A stretch of 64,000 nucleotides of DNA from NCBI RefSeq assembly GCF_910577135.1, contig NZ_CAJTLL010000005.1:1-64000 (forward strand), written 5' to 3'. This stretch comes from an uncultured Helicobacter sp. Its GTDB lineage: Bacteria > Campylobacterota > Campylobacteria > Campylobacterales > Helicobacteraceae. Below the pieces are notes generated by a model. The model searched no databases. It saw nothing but the letters and a program-made list of their open reading frames with translations, and had not been told where the DNA came from. The position numbers and the translations under genes are program-made. Numbering within the stretch: the first letter of the stretch is position 1; every line of letters starts with the position of its first letter. Positions 1 through 9,689 of the stretch are shown piece by piece.

Positions 1-120
1 CACTAGGTATACTGCTCACTCCTTATAGAAAAAAGAAAACATAAAAGAATTTCAAACTTTAATAAAGTTGATATTTGCTCAACACGTAGAATTTGATATA
101 AAAACTCTAAGGGGTTTGAA

Positions 121-930
121 TTAATTTTTTGTATTGCATACGGGGTTTGCATAATCTTGCAGTTTCGTTATGCCATTTTCTCCACATACACGGCATTGTG
201 GGTTTCTTTTAAGCGTGATTTTGCGGAAGTTCATTTCCATAGCATCAAAGCTTAGAAGCTGATTATAAAGAGGCTGTCCTATGCCTGTAATGATTTTTAG
301 CACTTCTGTGGCTTGGATACCGCCAAGCATTCCAGCCACAGAGCCAAATACACCTGCAGTAGCGCAATTTGGGATATTTTTATCATCAGGTGGAGTATCA
401 AACACACAGGCATAGCACGCACTCACCTTGGGCTCAATACTCATACTTTGTCCGCTAAAGCGCAAAATTCCCCCATGTGAATAGGGCTTATTGAGTAGCA
501 CGCATATATCATTGACTAAAAACTTTGTCGCAAAGTTATCGCTCCCATCAACAATCACATCATAAGGCTCACATATCTCTAGCGCATTACTCGCATTAAG
601 CATAGTAGGATAGGTGGTGATTTTGATATGGGGATTAAGGGCGTGGAGCTTTTTTTGCGCGGATTCTATTTTAGGAGTGCCTATTTCTGCGGTGGTGTGC
701 AGAATCTGCCGCTGTAAATTGCTTAAATCTACATTGTCTCCATCGACAATGCCTATATGCCCCACCCCTGCTGCGGCTAGATAGAATGCTACAGGTGATC
801 CAAGCCCTCCAGCCCCTACAATCAATACCTTAGATTCTAAAATTTTGCCCTGTCCTTTAAATCCGCATTCCACAAGGCTAAAATGCCTTGCATATCGACG
901 GAGTTGCTCGTCAGTAAAGTTATATATCAT
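121..930 (-). CDS. ThiF/MoeB/HesA-family E1-like adenylyltransferase
   Basis: A 269-residue cytoplasmic E1-like enzyme. The family adenylates the C-terminal glycine of ubiquitin-like sulfur carriers (ThiS, MoaD) for thiamine or molybdopterin synthesis. Visible features are the nucleotide loop GAGGLGSP (39-46), DGD at 63-65, NLQRQ (71-75), DGSDN (128-132), a Cys at 189 in the usual E1 cysteine region, and two CxxC pairs (C172/C175, C246/C249) expected to bind zinc. Length fits MoeB/ThiF. The ATG overlaps the TGA of pflA (ATGA), so it is probably translated as the last gene of the nuo-pflA operon. Sequence alone does not say whether it serves ThiS or MoaD; thiG and thiE lie about 50 kb away. 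Confidence 0.9.
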   Translation of the reverse strand: MIYNFTDEQLRRYARHFSLVECGFKGQGKILESKVLIVGAGGLGSPVAFYLAAAGVGHIGIVDGDNVDLSNLQRQILHTTAEIGTPKIESAQKKLHALNPHIKITTYPTMLNASNALEICEPYDVIVDGSDNFATKFLVNDICVLLNKPYSHGGILRFSGQSMSIEPKVSACYACVFDTPPDDKNIPNCATAGVFGSVAGMLGGIQATEVLKIITGIGQPLYNQLLSFDAMEMNFRKITLKRNPQCRVCGENGITKLQDYANPVCNTKN

Positions 931-3335
931 TGGCTACCCTTTAGCATTTCTAAGGCTTGAGAACAGAGATTTTTCCACGCACCCTCGTGAGCTATAAGTT
1001 GGCATTGTTCAAATGTGCTTTGCGAATCTCTCCCTAGAGTTTTAAGCAGTGAGCCTTTGAGATAAAGAGCCTTTTGCTTATTATCATCATTCATATCTTT
1101 TGTAAGGAGTGTATCAAGTACATTTAAGGCGTCATCTGTGCGTTGAGTGCGGATATAGCTTTGAGCGAGGGCAAAATCCACATACGGAGAATCTGTTATA
1201 TTATTTGTAAGCTTTTGCAAACGTAAAATATCCTTGGCGTAGATTTCAATGCTTAATTCATCTTTTTGTGTTTCTGCATTTTTCAGCAAATATAGATCTA
1301 CACCCAGCATTTGGGGATTGTCAGCTTGTTTTTCTTTTAAAAAGGCATAGGTTTGTAGCGCACCCTCTTTGTCATTGAGCTCGTTTAGCGCATTAAAGAG
1401 TAAAAAGCCCACATCATAATATTTTGCCTCTTGCAAACTTTTAGCAAGCTCTAGTGTGTCTCTTCCTGCAAGTGCAGTGCTTTTATTATCACCAAGTTTG
1501 GCAAAATTAAGTGTATCGCGATAGAGCCAAGCAAGTTTTGTTGGTAAATCTTTAGATTCTGTAGCCATATTAGCGGAGACTTGTGCGGCTTCTTTATTGA
1601 GTGCGAGCGAGTAAAGGCAATCAAAAAGAGGCATTTTTTGCTTAGGTTCTAAATTCACATATGGGTATTGCATATAATAATTTGCAGTGATTTTGCAGTC
1701 ATTATCTTCAAGCGATTTGTGAATGAGTGCGCTATAGCTTTGTGCTATAAGGGGCGTATCTTTAAGATGCTCTTTGAGAGATAATACCTCCTCATACTTG
1801 CCCTCATCAAAAAGCACTTGGGCTTTTAGCATTAGTGCTTTTTCTTGCTCGGGTGAATTGGCATAATGTTCAATAATATAATCATATTTTTCAAGTTTAG
1901 CTTCTATGCTATCATCTTCTGTAAGGGCAAAGAGGAGCTTATCATCCCTATCTTTTACTTCATCTGCTAAGGGGCGATGTTCAAATTCGCTAAGAAAAAT
2001 TTTATTGATTCTGTGCGCATCTTGCACAGCATTTGCCGCTTGATACCATAAACTTACATTGTTAAGCAATTCTTCTTTGTTTATATCATCGCTTAAAAGA
2101 TGATTATAGAGATATTCTCCAAGTTGTGCAGCGATAAGATAGAGCTGCTCCTCGGCTAAAAGATTGAGAAATTCATAGGTTTTAAGAGGATATTTTGTAA
2201 TATAGCTAGGATTGACTTTAAACATTGTTTCTAATAACTTTTGAGTCTGCTCTTTATTTCTATTTTGGAGGTAGAACTTACTCCATTCAATCGCCACCGC
2301 ACTTGCGCTATCTAAGTCCTTTGCTTCTTGATAGGCTTGAGCAAAGAGTCTAGATGCAGCATTTGTATCAGTGCTGCTATAAAAATGCTTTGCAAGTGCC
2401 ATTTTAGAAAGAGGCATATAACGTGATTGTGGGTATTCACTGATAATTCTTTCAAGATAATATTTTGCTTCTTCGGGGATTCTCATATCAGCATAGGCAT
2501 TCCCTAGATAAAACAACACTTCAGGGACATTAGAATCTGTGGGGTATTTTTTAATCCATTTTATTCCCATATCGATAATCATATCGCTATTTTCTACAGA
2601 ATCAAAATGTTCTAATGCGCGTAATCGAAAGAGCAGCAAGTCTTTGGCAAAGATAGTTTTAGGGTAGGCAATGAGCGTTTCATCAATACGTTTTACTGCA
2701 TCAATGTAGGCTTGGTTTTGAATTAATGTTTTAATTTGTGTATAGGCTACGAAATCCTCTCCATCATCGTGATGAAGAGGTCCCCTCTCAATATCCAAAT
2801 CATTAAAATAGAGCTCATTGTTTTTGATGATTTTGATAGGAAAATTTAGTCCGCTTGGTTTGTTTTGATTGGCGTAGTCATTGAGGAAAGGAATTGTATT
2901 TTTATAGCCAATGATTTGCCACGATTTGCTTTTAGGTGGCTGTTCTTTCGTGATAGGGGTAGTTTTTTTTAAATCATTTGGCGTGGCAAAAAGTATCATT
3001 TTATGCTTGGGTTCGACATAAAGATAGAATCTTCCATCAACTACACGACTCCAGAATCGAAAAAAAAGCGTTTCTGTGGGGGTGAAGCTCGCAATAGGCA
3101 TACGATCAAGTGTGCAGGCAACATACACGACTTCATCTTGAGCATTGCGATTCTGGGTGCATTCTAAAGGCTCGTTATGGATAATATTTAGGACAGAAAA
3201 ATGCTCTTTTAGCTCCTTGCCATAGTTGATGGTAACATCGAGCCCAAGGGCGCATAGGGGCAAAAGGCATATAAAAGCCACTATAAATGTTTGCACAAGC
3301 ACTCCTAGAGTGGCTAGATTCTGTTTAAAAGCCAC
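927..3335 (-). CDS. pflA: PflA-like flagellar motor protein (TPR-rich, periplasmic)
   Basis: An 802-residue exported protein. A hydrophobic signal sequence covers about residues 7-31, a conserved N-terminal region follows, and from about 230 onward there are helical TPR-type repeats (for example residues around YLGNAYADMRIPEEAKYYLE). Its place directly behind nuoN matches pflA (paralysed flagella protein A) in Campylobacter jejuni and H. pylori, where it builds part of the periplasmic scaffold of the flagellar motor and is needed for rotation. It starts at GTG 3335-3333, overlapping the nuoN TAG by one base, with only a weak upstream GGA. The function is from synteny and architecture. Confidence 0.85.
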   Translation of the reverse strand: MAFKQNLATLGVLVQTFIVAFICLLPLCALGLDVTINYGKELKEHFSVLNIIHNEPLECTQNRNAQDEVVYVACTLDRMPIASFTPTETLFFRFWSRVVDGRFYLYVEPKHKMILFATPNDLKKTTPITKEQPPKSKSWQIIGYKNTIPFLNDYANQNKPSGLNFPIKIIKNNELYFNDLDIERGPLHHDDGEDFVAYTQIKTLIQNQAYIDAVKRIDETLIAYPKTIFAKDLLLFRLRALEHFDSVENSDMIIDMGIKWIKKYPTDSNVPEVLFYLGNAYADMRIPEEAKYYLERIISEYPQSRYMPLSKMALAKHFYSSTDTNAASRLFAQAYQEAKDLDSASAVAIEWSKFYLQNRNKEQTQKLLETMFKVNPSYITKYPLKTYEFLNLLAEEQLYLIAAQLGEYLYNHLLSDDINKEELLNNVSLWYQAANAVQDAHRINKIFLSEFEHRPLADEVKDRDDKLLFALTEDDSIEAKLEKYDYIIEHYANSPEQEKALMLKAQVLFDEGKYEEVLSLKEHLKDTPLIAQSYSALIHKSLEDNDCKITANYYMQYPYVNLEPKQKMPLFDCLYSLALNKEAAQVSANMATESKDLPTKLAWLYRDTLNFAKLGDNKSTALAGRDTLELAKSLQEAKYYDVGFLLFNALNELNDKEGALQTYAFLKEKQADNPQMLGVDLYLLKNAETQKDELSIEIYAKDILRLQKLTNNITDSPYVDFALAQSYIRTQRTDDALNVLDTLLTKDMNDDNKQKALYLKGSLLKTLGRDSQSTFEQCQLIAHEGAWKNLCSQALEMLKGSQ

Positions 3336-4789
3336 TATCCAATATAAGTTGTAACTACTTCAAGCAAATTTTGGACCATAAATATGCAGGCTATGCTCAC
3401 AATAAGAGTAAGACTCAAGGCAAATATGCTTGAAGAGGTAAGTGGGGAGTGATGGGACGCAGTATGAGGCTTTTTAGCAAAGATATAAATAACAACTTTA
3501 AGGTAGTAAAATGCCCCTATAACGCTATTTAACGCCATAATGATCGCAAGAACGATATAGTTTGCACTTAAAGCACTTTGTATGAGATACATTTTACCCC
3601 AAAAGACACTAAAAGGTGGAATCCCAGCAAGAGCAAACATAAAGAGCGTAAGGAGGACGGCTAGAGTAGTGTTTGTCTTTATCATTCCGCCCAAAGAGGT
3701 AAAAGTATAGTTATCTTCACTATCTTTGTCATTTTGACTTAGCCATAGAATACCAAAAGCACCAATATTGGTAAAGAGGAATAAAAACCAATACAAAAAT
3801 ACGATTTGAGGGGCATTTATCAAAATCGCGCCTAGCACAAAGCCAGAATGTGAAATAGAGCTATATGCAAGCATACGTTTCACATCTGTTTGTGTTAAAG
3901 CAATGAGATTGGGTATAGTCATAGTAAGCACCACAAGTGCATAGAGGACATATTCTATAAAGGGGCTATGGGAGTACATAAAAGGAGTAAAGATTCGTAT
4001 AATAATGGCAAAGGTAGCAATTTTTGGAACAATAGCAATAAAGGCAGCCAAAAGTGGGTTTGAACCTTCATAAACATCAGGGACCCAAGTATGAAAAGGC
4101 ACGATGGAAATCTTGAAGCCAAGCGCACAGAGTAAAAATGCAAAGCCTGAAAAAACTAAAATAGAAGGCTCATAATGATGAGTGTATAAAAAATAGGCAA
4201 TATGTGATATTTCTAAACTTCCTGTGGCAGCATATAAAAGCATAGCACCAAAAGCATAGATAGCAGTGGCTAATGCACCCATCACAAAATATTTAATAGA
4301 GGCTTCAAAGGCTTTTGTATTATTATGCAATGCAATCATTGTGTAAAGACTTAAAGAAGCGCATTCTAAGCCTAAGAGTATAAGGATAAGATTCTCACTT
4401 GATACCATAAAGGCAAATCCGGCAATAGCAAATAAAAGGAGTGCATAAAATTCTGCACTTTGGGTTTCTGTAAAAGTATTTTTATACATAAAAAAGCATA
4501 AAAGCACAAACGTAGCTAGAAGCATAAGTATCTGGCTTAAAATCGAGATACCATCAATAAGCAAGAGATTGAAAAATCCAAATTGTGGTGAGGGGTTGCC
4601 CTCAAGGAGCAGAAAACCAAGATTAAGAATCACAAAAAGTAGGCTTATGGCAATATAGAGTTCGCGAGTTTTTATTTTATTTAAAGCTCCAATACCAAGT
4701 AAAATAATCCCACCAAAGAGCGAGATACACATAGGAATAAGCAAGGGTATTTGAAGTTGTGCGAATGAAAAATACATAGATTCTGGCAT
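3335..4789 (-). CDS. nuoN: NADH-quinone oxidoreductase-type complex I subunit N
   Basis: A 484-residue polytopic inner-membrane protein, one of the three antiporter-like proton-pumping subunits of complex I. The order of hydrophobic segments and conserved stretches such as FHTWVPDVYEGSNP and KRMLAYSSISHSGF fit NuoN. The start is ATG 4789 with AGGAG eight bases upstream inside the end of nuoM; one base separates it from the nuoM TAA. It is the last complex I subunit of the operon, followed by pflA. Confidence 0.95.
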   Translation of the reverse strand: MPESMYFSFAQLQIPLLIPMCISLFGGIILLGIGALNKIKTRELYIAISLLFVILNLGFLLLEGNPSPQFGFFNLLLIDGISILSQILMLLATFVLLCFFMYKNTFTETQSAEFYALLLFAIAGFAFMVSSENLILILLGLECASLSLYTMIALHNNTKAFEASIKYFVMGALATAIYAFGAMLLYAATGSLEISHIAYFLYTHHYEPSILVFSGFAFLLCALGFKISIVPFHTWVPDVYEGSNPLLAAFIAIVPKIATFAIIIRIFTPFMYSHSPFIEYVLYALVVLTMTIPNLIALTQTDVKRMLAYSSISHSGFVLGAILINAPQIVFLYWFLFLFTNIGAFGILWLSQNDKDSEDNYTFTSLGGMIKTNTTLAVLLTLFMFALAGIPPFSVFWGKMYLIQSALSANYIVLAIIMALNSVIGAFYYLKVVIYIFAKKPHTASHHSPLTSSSIFALSLTLIVSIACIFMVQNLLEVVTTYIG

Positions 4790-4790
4790 A

Positions 4791-6362
4791 TTAATCTCCT
4801 ATGTTGGGGATAATGAGCATTCCTTTATCATCAAAATCATTAGGGATATGCTCGTAAGGATAAGGATTTTGCCCTTCTATGATACGATTTGAGCCATAGG
4901 AGAGAATTTTTGCTTCAATGGTTTTTACAAGTGTTTGCACACTGGAATCTATAGGCTCAAGTATGGGTTTGGGATAGATTCCAAAACAGATAATAAAGGC
5001 GATGATGGGTATAAAGATACTTTTTTCTCTTAGACGTAAATCTTTAAGGGTGCTGTATTGCGGAAGTGTAGTGCCTAGAAAAACTTTTTTGAAAGCCACA
5101 AGCATATAAATCGCCCCAACAAAAAAGCTGCTTCCTGCCAAGAATGCGATAAGAGGACTTACTTGAAAGTATCCATATAGGCATAGCACCTCACCCACAA
5201 AACCCATAGTGAGAGGTAATCCTAGAGAACACATCATCACTATGCCAAAGACGCTACTTAATTTGGGCAGACTATGGGCTAAGCCTTGCAATGATGATAT
5301 TTGCTGTGTCTGCACTCGCTCATACACCACACCCACAAGGAAGAAAAGCCCCGCGACAACAAGTCCGTGTGTTACCATAAAAAACACCGCTCCGCTTAAG
5401 CCCTCTGCATTAAGCGCAAAGATACCCAGCACGATGATACCCATATGCGAAAGTGAGCTATAAGCAAGGAGAGTTTTTAGATCTTTTTGCACAAAGCTTA
5501 TCATCGCTCCATAGACAATCATAAAGACACAAATAATACCAATAAAGACATTGAGGGAATCGCTTGCATTAGGGAAAAGCGGTAATACAAAGCGCAAGAG
5601 AGCGTAAGCCCCCATTTTGCTCACCACAGCCGATAGAAGTGCGGAGCCAATAAATGGCGCTTGTGTGTAGGTATGTGGCTGCCAAGAATGCAGCGGAAAG
5701 AGAGGAATCTTTACTGCCATACCGACAAAAAATGCGACAAAAAGCCATTTTTGAGTCTGCCAATCAAGGGAGATTTGATACCAATCAAGGAGATTAAAAC
5801 TCCATACTCCCATAACGAGCTTATATTGATAAGCAAAATATAAAATCCCTAGTAACATAATAATCGAGCCGCCAAAGGCATAGATAAAGTATTTAATGGC
5901 GGCATAGATTCTCTTCTCTCCACCCCATACACCAAGCGTATAGAGTATAGGCAGAAGTGAAAGCTCCCAAAAGATGTAAAAGAGCATTACATCAAGTGCG
6001 CTAAACACACCCATCATAATGCTTTCAAGACATAAGGTAGCAATGATGAGCGAAGTTTTGAGATATTTAAAAAGACATAGTGCAAGAAGTGTAATGAGTG
6101 CATTAAGTGCAATGAGAAAAAGCGAGATGCCATCAACACCTACATAATAGCTTATACCATAAGAATGGATAATGTCTATATGGCTAGAGAACTGAATCCC
6201 CCCATAGCCTACATTAAACTCACTCCATAAAAGCACGACAAAAAGCAACTCCAAAGCTGCTGCAATAATGCCAAATATGCGACTATTTTCACCCTTTAGC
6301 ACATATAAGAGGGTTGCAGCAAATGATGGAAAAAAGATAATAATGCTTAGAAGGTAATTCAT
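4791..6362 (-). CDS. nuoM: Complex I subunit M
   Basis: A 523-residue antiporter-like membrane subunit. Conserved segments include LYIFWELSLLPILY-like residues in the first third, PLHSWQPHTYTQAP, and KDLKTLLAYSSLSHMG. A longer reading to 6392 exists. I chose ATG 6362 because it forms an ATGA overlap with the nuoL stop and has GGAGG about six bases upstream. Coupling to nuoL translation is likely. Confidence 0.95.
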   Translation of the reverse strand: MNYLLSIIIFFPSFAATLLYVLKGENSRIFGIIAAALELLFVVLLWSEFNVGYGGIQFSSHIDIIHSYGISYYVGVDGISLFLIALNALITLLALCLFKYLKTSLIIATLCLESIMMGVFSALDVMLFYIFWELSLLPILYTLGVWGGEKRIYAAIKYFIYAFGGSIIMLLGILYFAYQYKLVMGVWSFNLLDWYQISLDWQTQKWLFVAFFVGMAVKIPLFPLHSWQPHTYTQAPFIGSALLSAVVSKMGAYALLRFVLPLFPNASDSLNVFIGIICVFMIVYGAMISFVQKDLKTLLAYSSLSHMGIIVLGIFALNAEGLSGAVFFMVTHGLVVAGLFFLVGVVYERVQTQQISSLQGLAHSLPKLSSVFGIVMMCSLGLPLTMGFVGEVLCLYGYFQVSPLIAFLAGSSFFVGAIYMLVAFKKVFLGTTLPQYSTLKDLRLREKSIFIPIIAFIICFGIYPKPILEPIDSSVQTLVKTIEAKILSYGSNRIIEGQNPYPYEHIPNDFDDKGMLIIPNIGD

Positions 6363-8233
6363 AACTGCCTCCATATAAAATAAAGCGCACACGCAAGGAG
6401 TAAGAGAGTCAATCCTCCAATCATAAGTGTAAGCATACGCGTAAGTGAGCCATTTTGAATAAGTGAGAGTTTGCCCCCTAGTGCCCTTACATAATGCGCG
6501 ATAGTGTCTGTAAAGTGATCAATGCCTATTTCTATTTTATGCCATAAGAATAGGGCACATTTTTGATAGGGCTTGATAAAAAAACATTCATAGAGTTTGG
6601 GGATATAGTAGTTATTATAGAGAATCTTGTAGATAAAAGTGCGCTCCCAAAATGTGCTAAAGCCACCTTTAGCGTATTTAATAATACTAAAGAGTGCCAC
6701 AAGAGCGACAAGTGAGAGTGTAGCGCCAATTAGCAAGAAATGTGTTTGTGTAGGGAGTGTGGGCAGTGTATAGGGAATATACCCACTTAAGAAATGCTCT
6801 AACACCTCTCCAAGCCCAGCGATGATAGAGAGAATAGCTAAGGGTAGCATAGCTAAAAGCATATAGGGATAGGCTTCGTGAGGGTGTTCGTGATGAGATT
6901 TAGGCACAAAGAATACAAGCATAAGTAATCTAAAGCTATAAAATGCCGTAAAAAGTGCAGATATAAGCAGTATGGTCCATATTAATGTATGCTCTGAAAA
7001 GGCGATTTCTAAAATCAAATCTTTAGAGAAAAATCCTGCAAAGGGGTAGATTCCCGCTAGTGCCACAGAGGCGATACACATCATTATCATCGTGTAGCGT
7101 AATGGCTTATGCAAACCGCCCATTTTAGTAATATCAAGCTTATCATTCATAGCGTGCATTACATTTCCTGCACCCAAGAAAAGCAGGGATTTGAAAAAGG
7201 CGTGAGTAATGAGGTGAAAGAGCGCTACCCAATACGCCCCAAACCCTGCTGCGACAAACATATAGCCAAGTTGCGACAGGGTAGAGTAGGCGATGATTCG
7301 CTTTAAATCCCTATTTACAAGTGCCATACTCGCGCCAAAAATGGCTACAAACATGCCAAGCGAGGCGATGAAAAAACTTACATCGGGTATCATTTGATAG
7401 ATTGGAGAGCAGCGCACCACGAGATATACTCCTGCGGTTACCATTGTGGCAGCGTGTATGAGGGCTGATACAGGTGTGGGTCCCTCCATCGCATCAGCAA
7501 GCCACGTATGGAAAGGGAATTGCGCAGATTTACCCATAGCTCCTACAAAGAGTAATGCTCCAATCCACACAAATAAGCTATTATCAAAATTTTCTGTTTG
7601 CAATGATAAAAATACTTCTTCGTATTTTAGACTTTCACAATGATATACAATAAGGAAAATCCCTATAATAAGTGCAAGATCGGCGATTCTATTCATCACA
7701 AAGGCTTCTATGGAGGCAAAATTTGCACTTGTCTTTTCATACCAAAAGCCAATAAGCAGATAAGAGCATAGCCCCACGCCCTCCCAACCAGCAAAAAGCC
7801 CAAGAAAATTATCACTCATTACTAGCAACATCATAGAAAACACAAACGCACTTAAATAGCTAAAATAGCGGTTAAATCCCTTATCGTGCCTCATATAGCC
7901 AATAGAATAGATGTGCACGAGCATAGAAATAAGGCTTACAACAAGCATCATACTCACGCTAATAACATCAACCATATAGCCAAAAGAGCTATAAAAATCC
8001 CCCGCTTCAATCCAAGTGAGAAAATCAATGTGGATAATCAAATCAGCTTGATAAAGGCTTATAAAGAGTAGCAAAGAAGCCACAAAGGAGATACAAAGCA
8101 AGAGTGTAGGGACAATCCCAGCAATAAGGCATTTTTGTCTATGTCCAAAAAATGCTGCAAAAATAGCTCCGCAAAGTGGCGCAAAAAGCGCGATATAGAC
8201 TAATTGAATGAGTGTTTCATTACCAAGTGTCAT
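6359..8233 (-). CDS. nuoL: Complex I subunit L
   Basis: A 624-residue membrane subunit, distal in the pump arm. Diagnostic stretches are GWEGVGLCSYLLIGFW, FHTWLADAMEGPTPVSALIH and RDLKRIIAYSTLSQLGYMF. The long amphipathic lateral helix that NuoL runs under NuoM/N would lie in the charged C-terminal third. ATG 8233 follows AAAGGA. It is separated from nuoK by three bases. Confidence 0.95.
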   Translation of the reverse strand: MTLGNETLIQLVYIALFAPLCGAIFAAFFGHRQKCLIAGIVPTLLLCISFVASLLLFISLYQADLIIHIDFLTWIEAGDFYSSFGYMVDVISVSMMLVVSLISMLVHIYSIGYMRHDKGFNRYFSYLSAFVFSMMLLVMSDNFLGLFAGWEGVGLCSYLLIGFWYEKTSANFASIEAFVMNRIADLALIIGIFLIVYHCESLKYEEVFLSLQTENFDNSLFVWIGALLFVGAMGKSAQFPFHTWLADAMEGPTPVSALIHAATMVTAGVYLVVRCSPIYQMIPDVSFFIASLGMFVAIFGASMALVNRDLKRIIAYSTLSQLGYMFVAAGFGAYWVALFHLITHAFFKSLLFLGAGNVMHAMNDKLDITKMGGLHKPLRYTMIMMCIASVALAGIYPFAGFFSKDLILEIAFSEHTLIWTILLISALFTAFYSFRLLMLVFFVPKSHHEHPHEAYPYMLLAMLPLAILSIIAGLGEVLEHFLSGYIPYTLPTLPTQTHFLLIGATLSLVALVALFSIIKYAKGGFSTFWERTFIYKILYNNYYIPKLYECFFIKPYQKCALFLWHKIEIGIDHFTDTIAHYVRALGGKLSLIQNGSLTRMLTLMIGGLTLLLLACALYFIWRQL

Positions 8234-8236
8234 AGA

Positions 8237-8539
8237 TTATCCTTTGAGATTTTCTATCGTGCTTATATCAAGTGTGCGATGCTTCCTATACCAAATCACC
8301 ACAAGCCCCAATCCCACAGCGATTTCCGCCGCAGCAATAGCGATAATAAAAAGTGCGAAAATCTCACCTTGCAAGTCATTAAGATATGAAGCAATCGCCA
8401 CAAAGCCGATATTAATGCTATTAAGTAAGATTTCAGTAGCAAAAAATAGCATAAGTATATTGCGTCTTTTTAATATGCCAAAAAGCCCTATAGAAAAGCA
8501 GATTGCACATAGCAGTAAATAGTGATTGAGGCTAACCAT
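8237..8539 (-). CDS. nuoK: Complex I subunit K
   Basis: A 100-residue protein with three transmembrane segments. The two membrane glutamates typical of NuoK are visible, one in FATEILLNSINIGF and one in IAAAEIAVGLGLV. The ATG at 8539 overlaps the nuoJ stop by eight bases and has AGGAG within nuoJ, so translation is coupled. Confidence 0.95.
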   Translation of the reverse strand: MVSLNHYLLLCAICFSIGLFGILKRRNILMLFFATEILLNSINIGFVAIASYLNDLQGEIFALFIIAIAAAEIAVGLGLVVIWYRKHRTLDISTIENLKG

Positions 8540-9056
8540 TCTTACTCCTTTTGATACTTAATACAATTCCTGCTACCATTGCCACAAGCAGCATAAAAGC
8601 GGCTATTTCAAAGGGAATAAGATATTTTGTAAAGAGCACATAGCCAATCATTTGGATATTGTTCATCTCTGCAATATCAATAAGATTCTGTGAAATGGCG
8701 ATAGTCTCTAAATTATTGCCTACTAAAGGCATACCAAATGCCCCCACAAGCACGATAGCAATCCCCACACACAGCACACTTGCCACCCATTGATTTTTGC
8801 GAGATTCTATGACATCTTTCGCACTATCAAAAAACATCATTGCAAAGGCATAGAGCGCCACAACAGAGCCTCCATATACAACAATCTGCACGACGCCTAA
8901 AAATTCCGCATCAAGCACAAAAAATATGCCCGAAATGAATATCATACCACTTGCAAGAGCGGTCATCGCATAGAGAATCTGCGAGGAGGTTGCCACAATT
9001 AAAAAGCACACAATACATAATGTGCTAAAGAGATAAAAGACGATAGTTTCAAACAT
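8532..9056 (-). CDS. nuoJ: Complex I subunit J
   Basis: A 174-residue membrane subunit with about five transmembrane segments, including the [14 protein letters not shown] stretch typical of NuoJ (family motif around VVYVGGVVVLFLF). The open frame extends to 9113 inside nuoI, but ATG 9056 is preceded by AGGAG six bases upstream and gives the normal length, so I chose it. It overlaps the nuoI stop by eight bases. Confidence 0.93.
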   Translation of the reverse strand: MFETIVFYLFSTLCIVCFLIVATSSQILYAMTALASGMIFISGIFFVLDAEFLGVVQIVVYGGSVVALYAFAMMFFDSAKDVIESRKNQWVASVLCVGIAIVLVGAFGMPLVGNNLETIAISQNLIDIAEMNNIQMIGYVLFTKYLIPFEIAAFMLLVAMVAGIVLSIKRSKNG

Positions 9057-9681
9057 TGCTATTCTCCTGTGTAGAAGATTCTGTGCTAGGTTGCGAATCT
9101 TGAGTAAGGACATAGCTTAGAGGAGTAGGCTGCATACGTTCATCTGCGTGAGGTGATAGAGAGCCATAGCCGCTAAATTCTATGAGAGAGGATTTAGATT
9201 CTAAAAGTGTGGGCTTAAAGCCAAAGTGCGCCCTCTGTACACTTGCATTTTCAAACATATCACTATGCACAATAGCAAGTTCTGGGCAGACTTCAGCGCA
9301 TAATCCGCAATAAATACAACGTCCAAAATTGATACTATAACTAAGAATCTTTTTTCGTCCATCATCGCCCCTATCGGTGATTATGCGTATGCAATTACTC
9401 GTGCAGATTTTTTCACATAATCCACAGCCAATGCATCGTTCATTATCGGATTCTAAAAGTCTTTGAAGCTTATGTATTGCCCTGTATCGTGGGCTTAGAG
9501 GGATTACTTCGATTGGATAAGGGATAGTTACCTTAGGGGCAAAAAATACACCCAAAGCCTTTTTGAGGCCGGCAAATAAATCAACGCTGAAGGTGGCTTT
9601 GAGTGTGATGGCTACACGCGTAGGGAAAGATTGCACTTCACGCTTTTTGCGAGGAGTTAAAACATAATAATCATTTTTCAT
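9049..9681 (-). CDS. nuoI: Complex I subunit I (2 x 4Fe-4S ferredoxin-like)
   Basis: A 210-residue peripheral subunit. Two CxxCxxCxxxC clusters, [11 protein letters not shown] and [11 protein letters not shown], ligate the N6a and N6b iron-sulfur centres that pass electrons from NuoG to NuoB. The C-terminal 40 residues are polar and poorly conserved. It starts at ATG 9681 after TAGGAGG-like sequence. nuoJ begins inside its 3' end. Confidence 0.95.
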   Translation of the reverse strand: MKNDYYVLTPRKKREVQSFPTRVAITLKATFSVDLFAGLKKALGVFFAPKVTIPYPIEVIPLSPRYRAIHKLQRLLESDNERCIGCGLCEKICTSNCIRIITDRGDDGRKKILSYSINFGRCIYCGLCAEVCPELAIVHSDMFENASVQRAHFGFKPTLLESKSSLIEFSGYGSLSPHADERMQPTPLSYVLTQDSQPSTESSTQENSNV

Positions 9682-9689
9682 TTATCCTC

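Noticed and set aside
1..120. Possible start of a minus-strand gene at the left edge
   Set aside because: AAGGAG occurs near 17-24 on the minus strand, but the only start codon nearby (GTG at 3-1) is too far from it and the gene, if any, lies outside.
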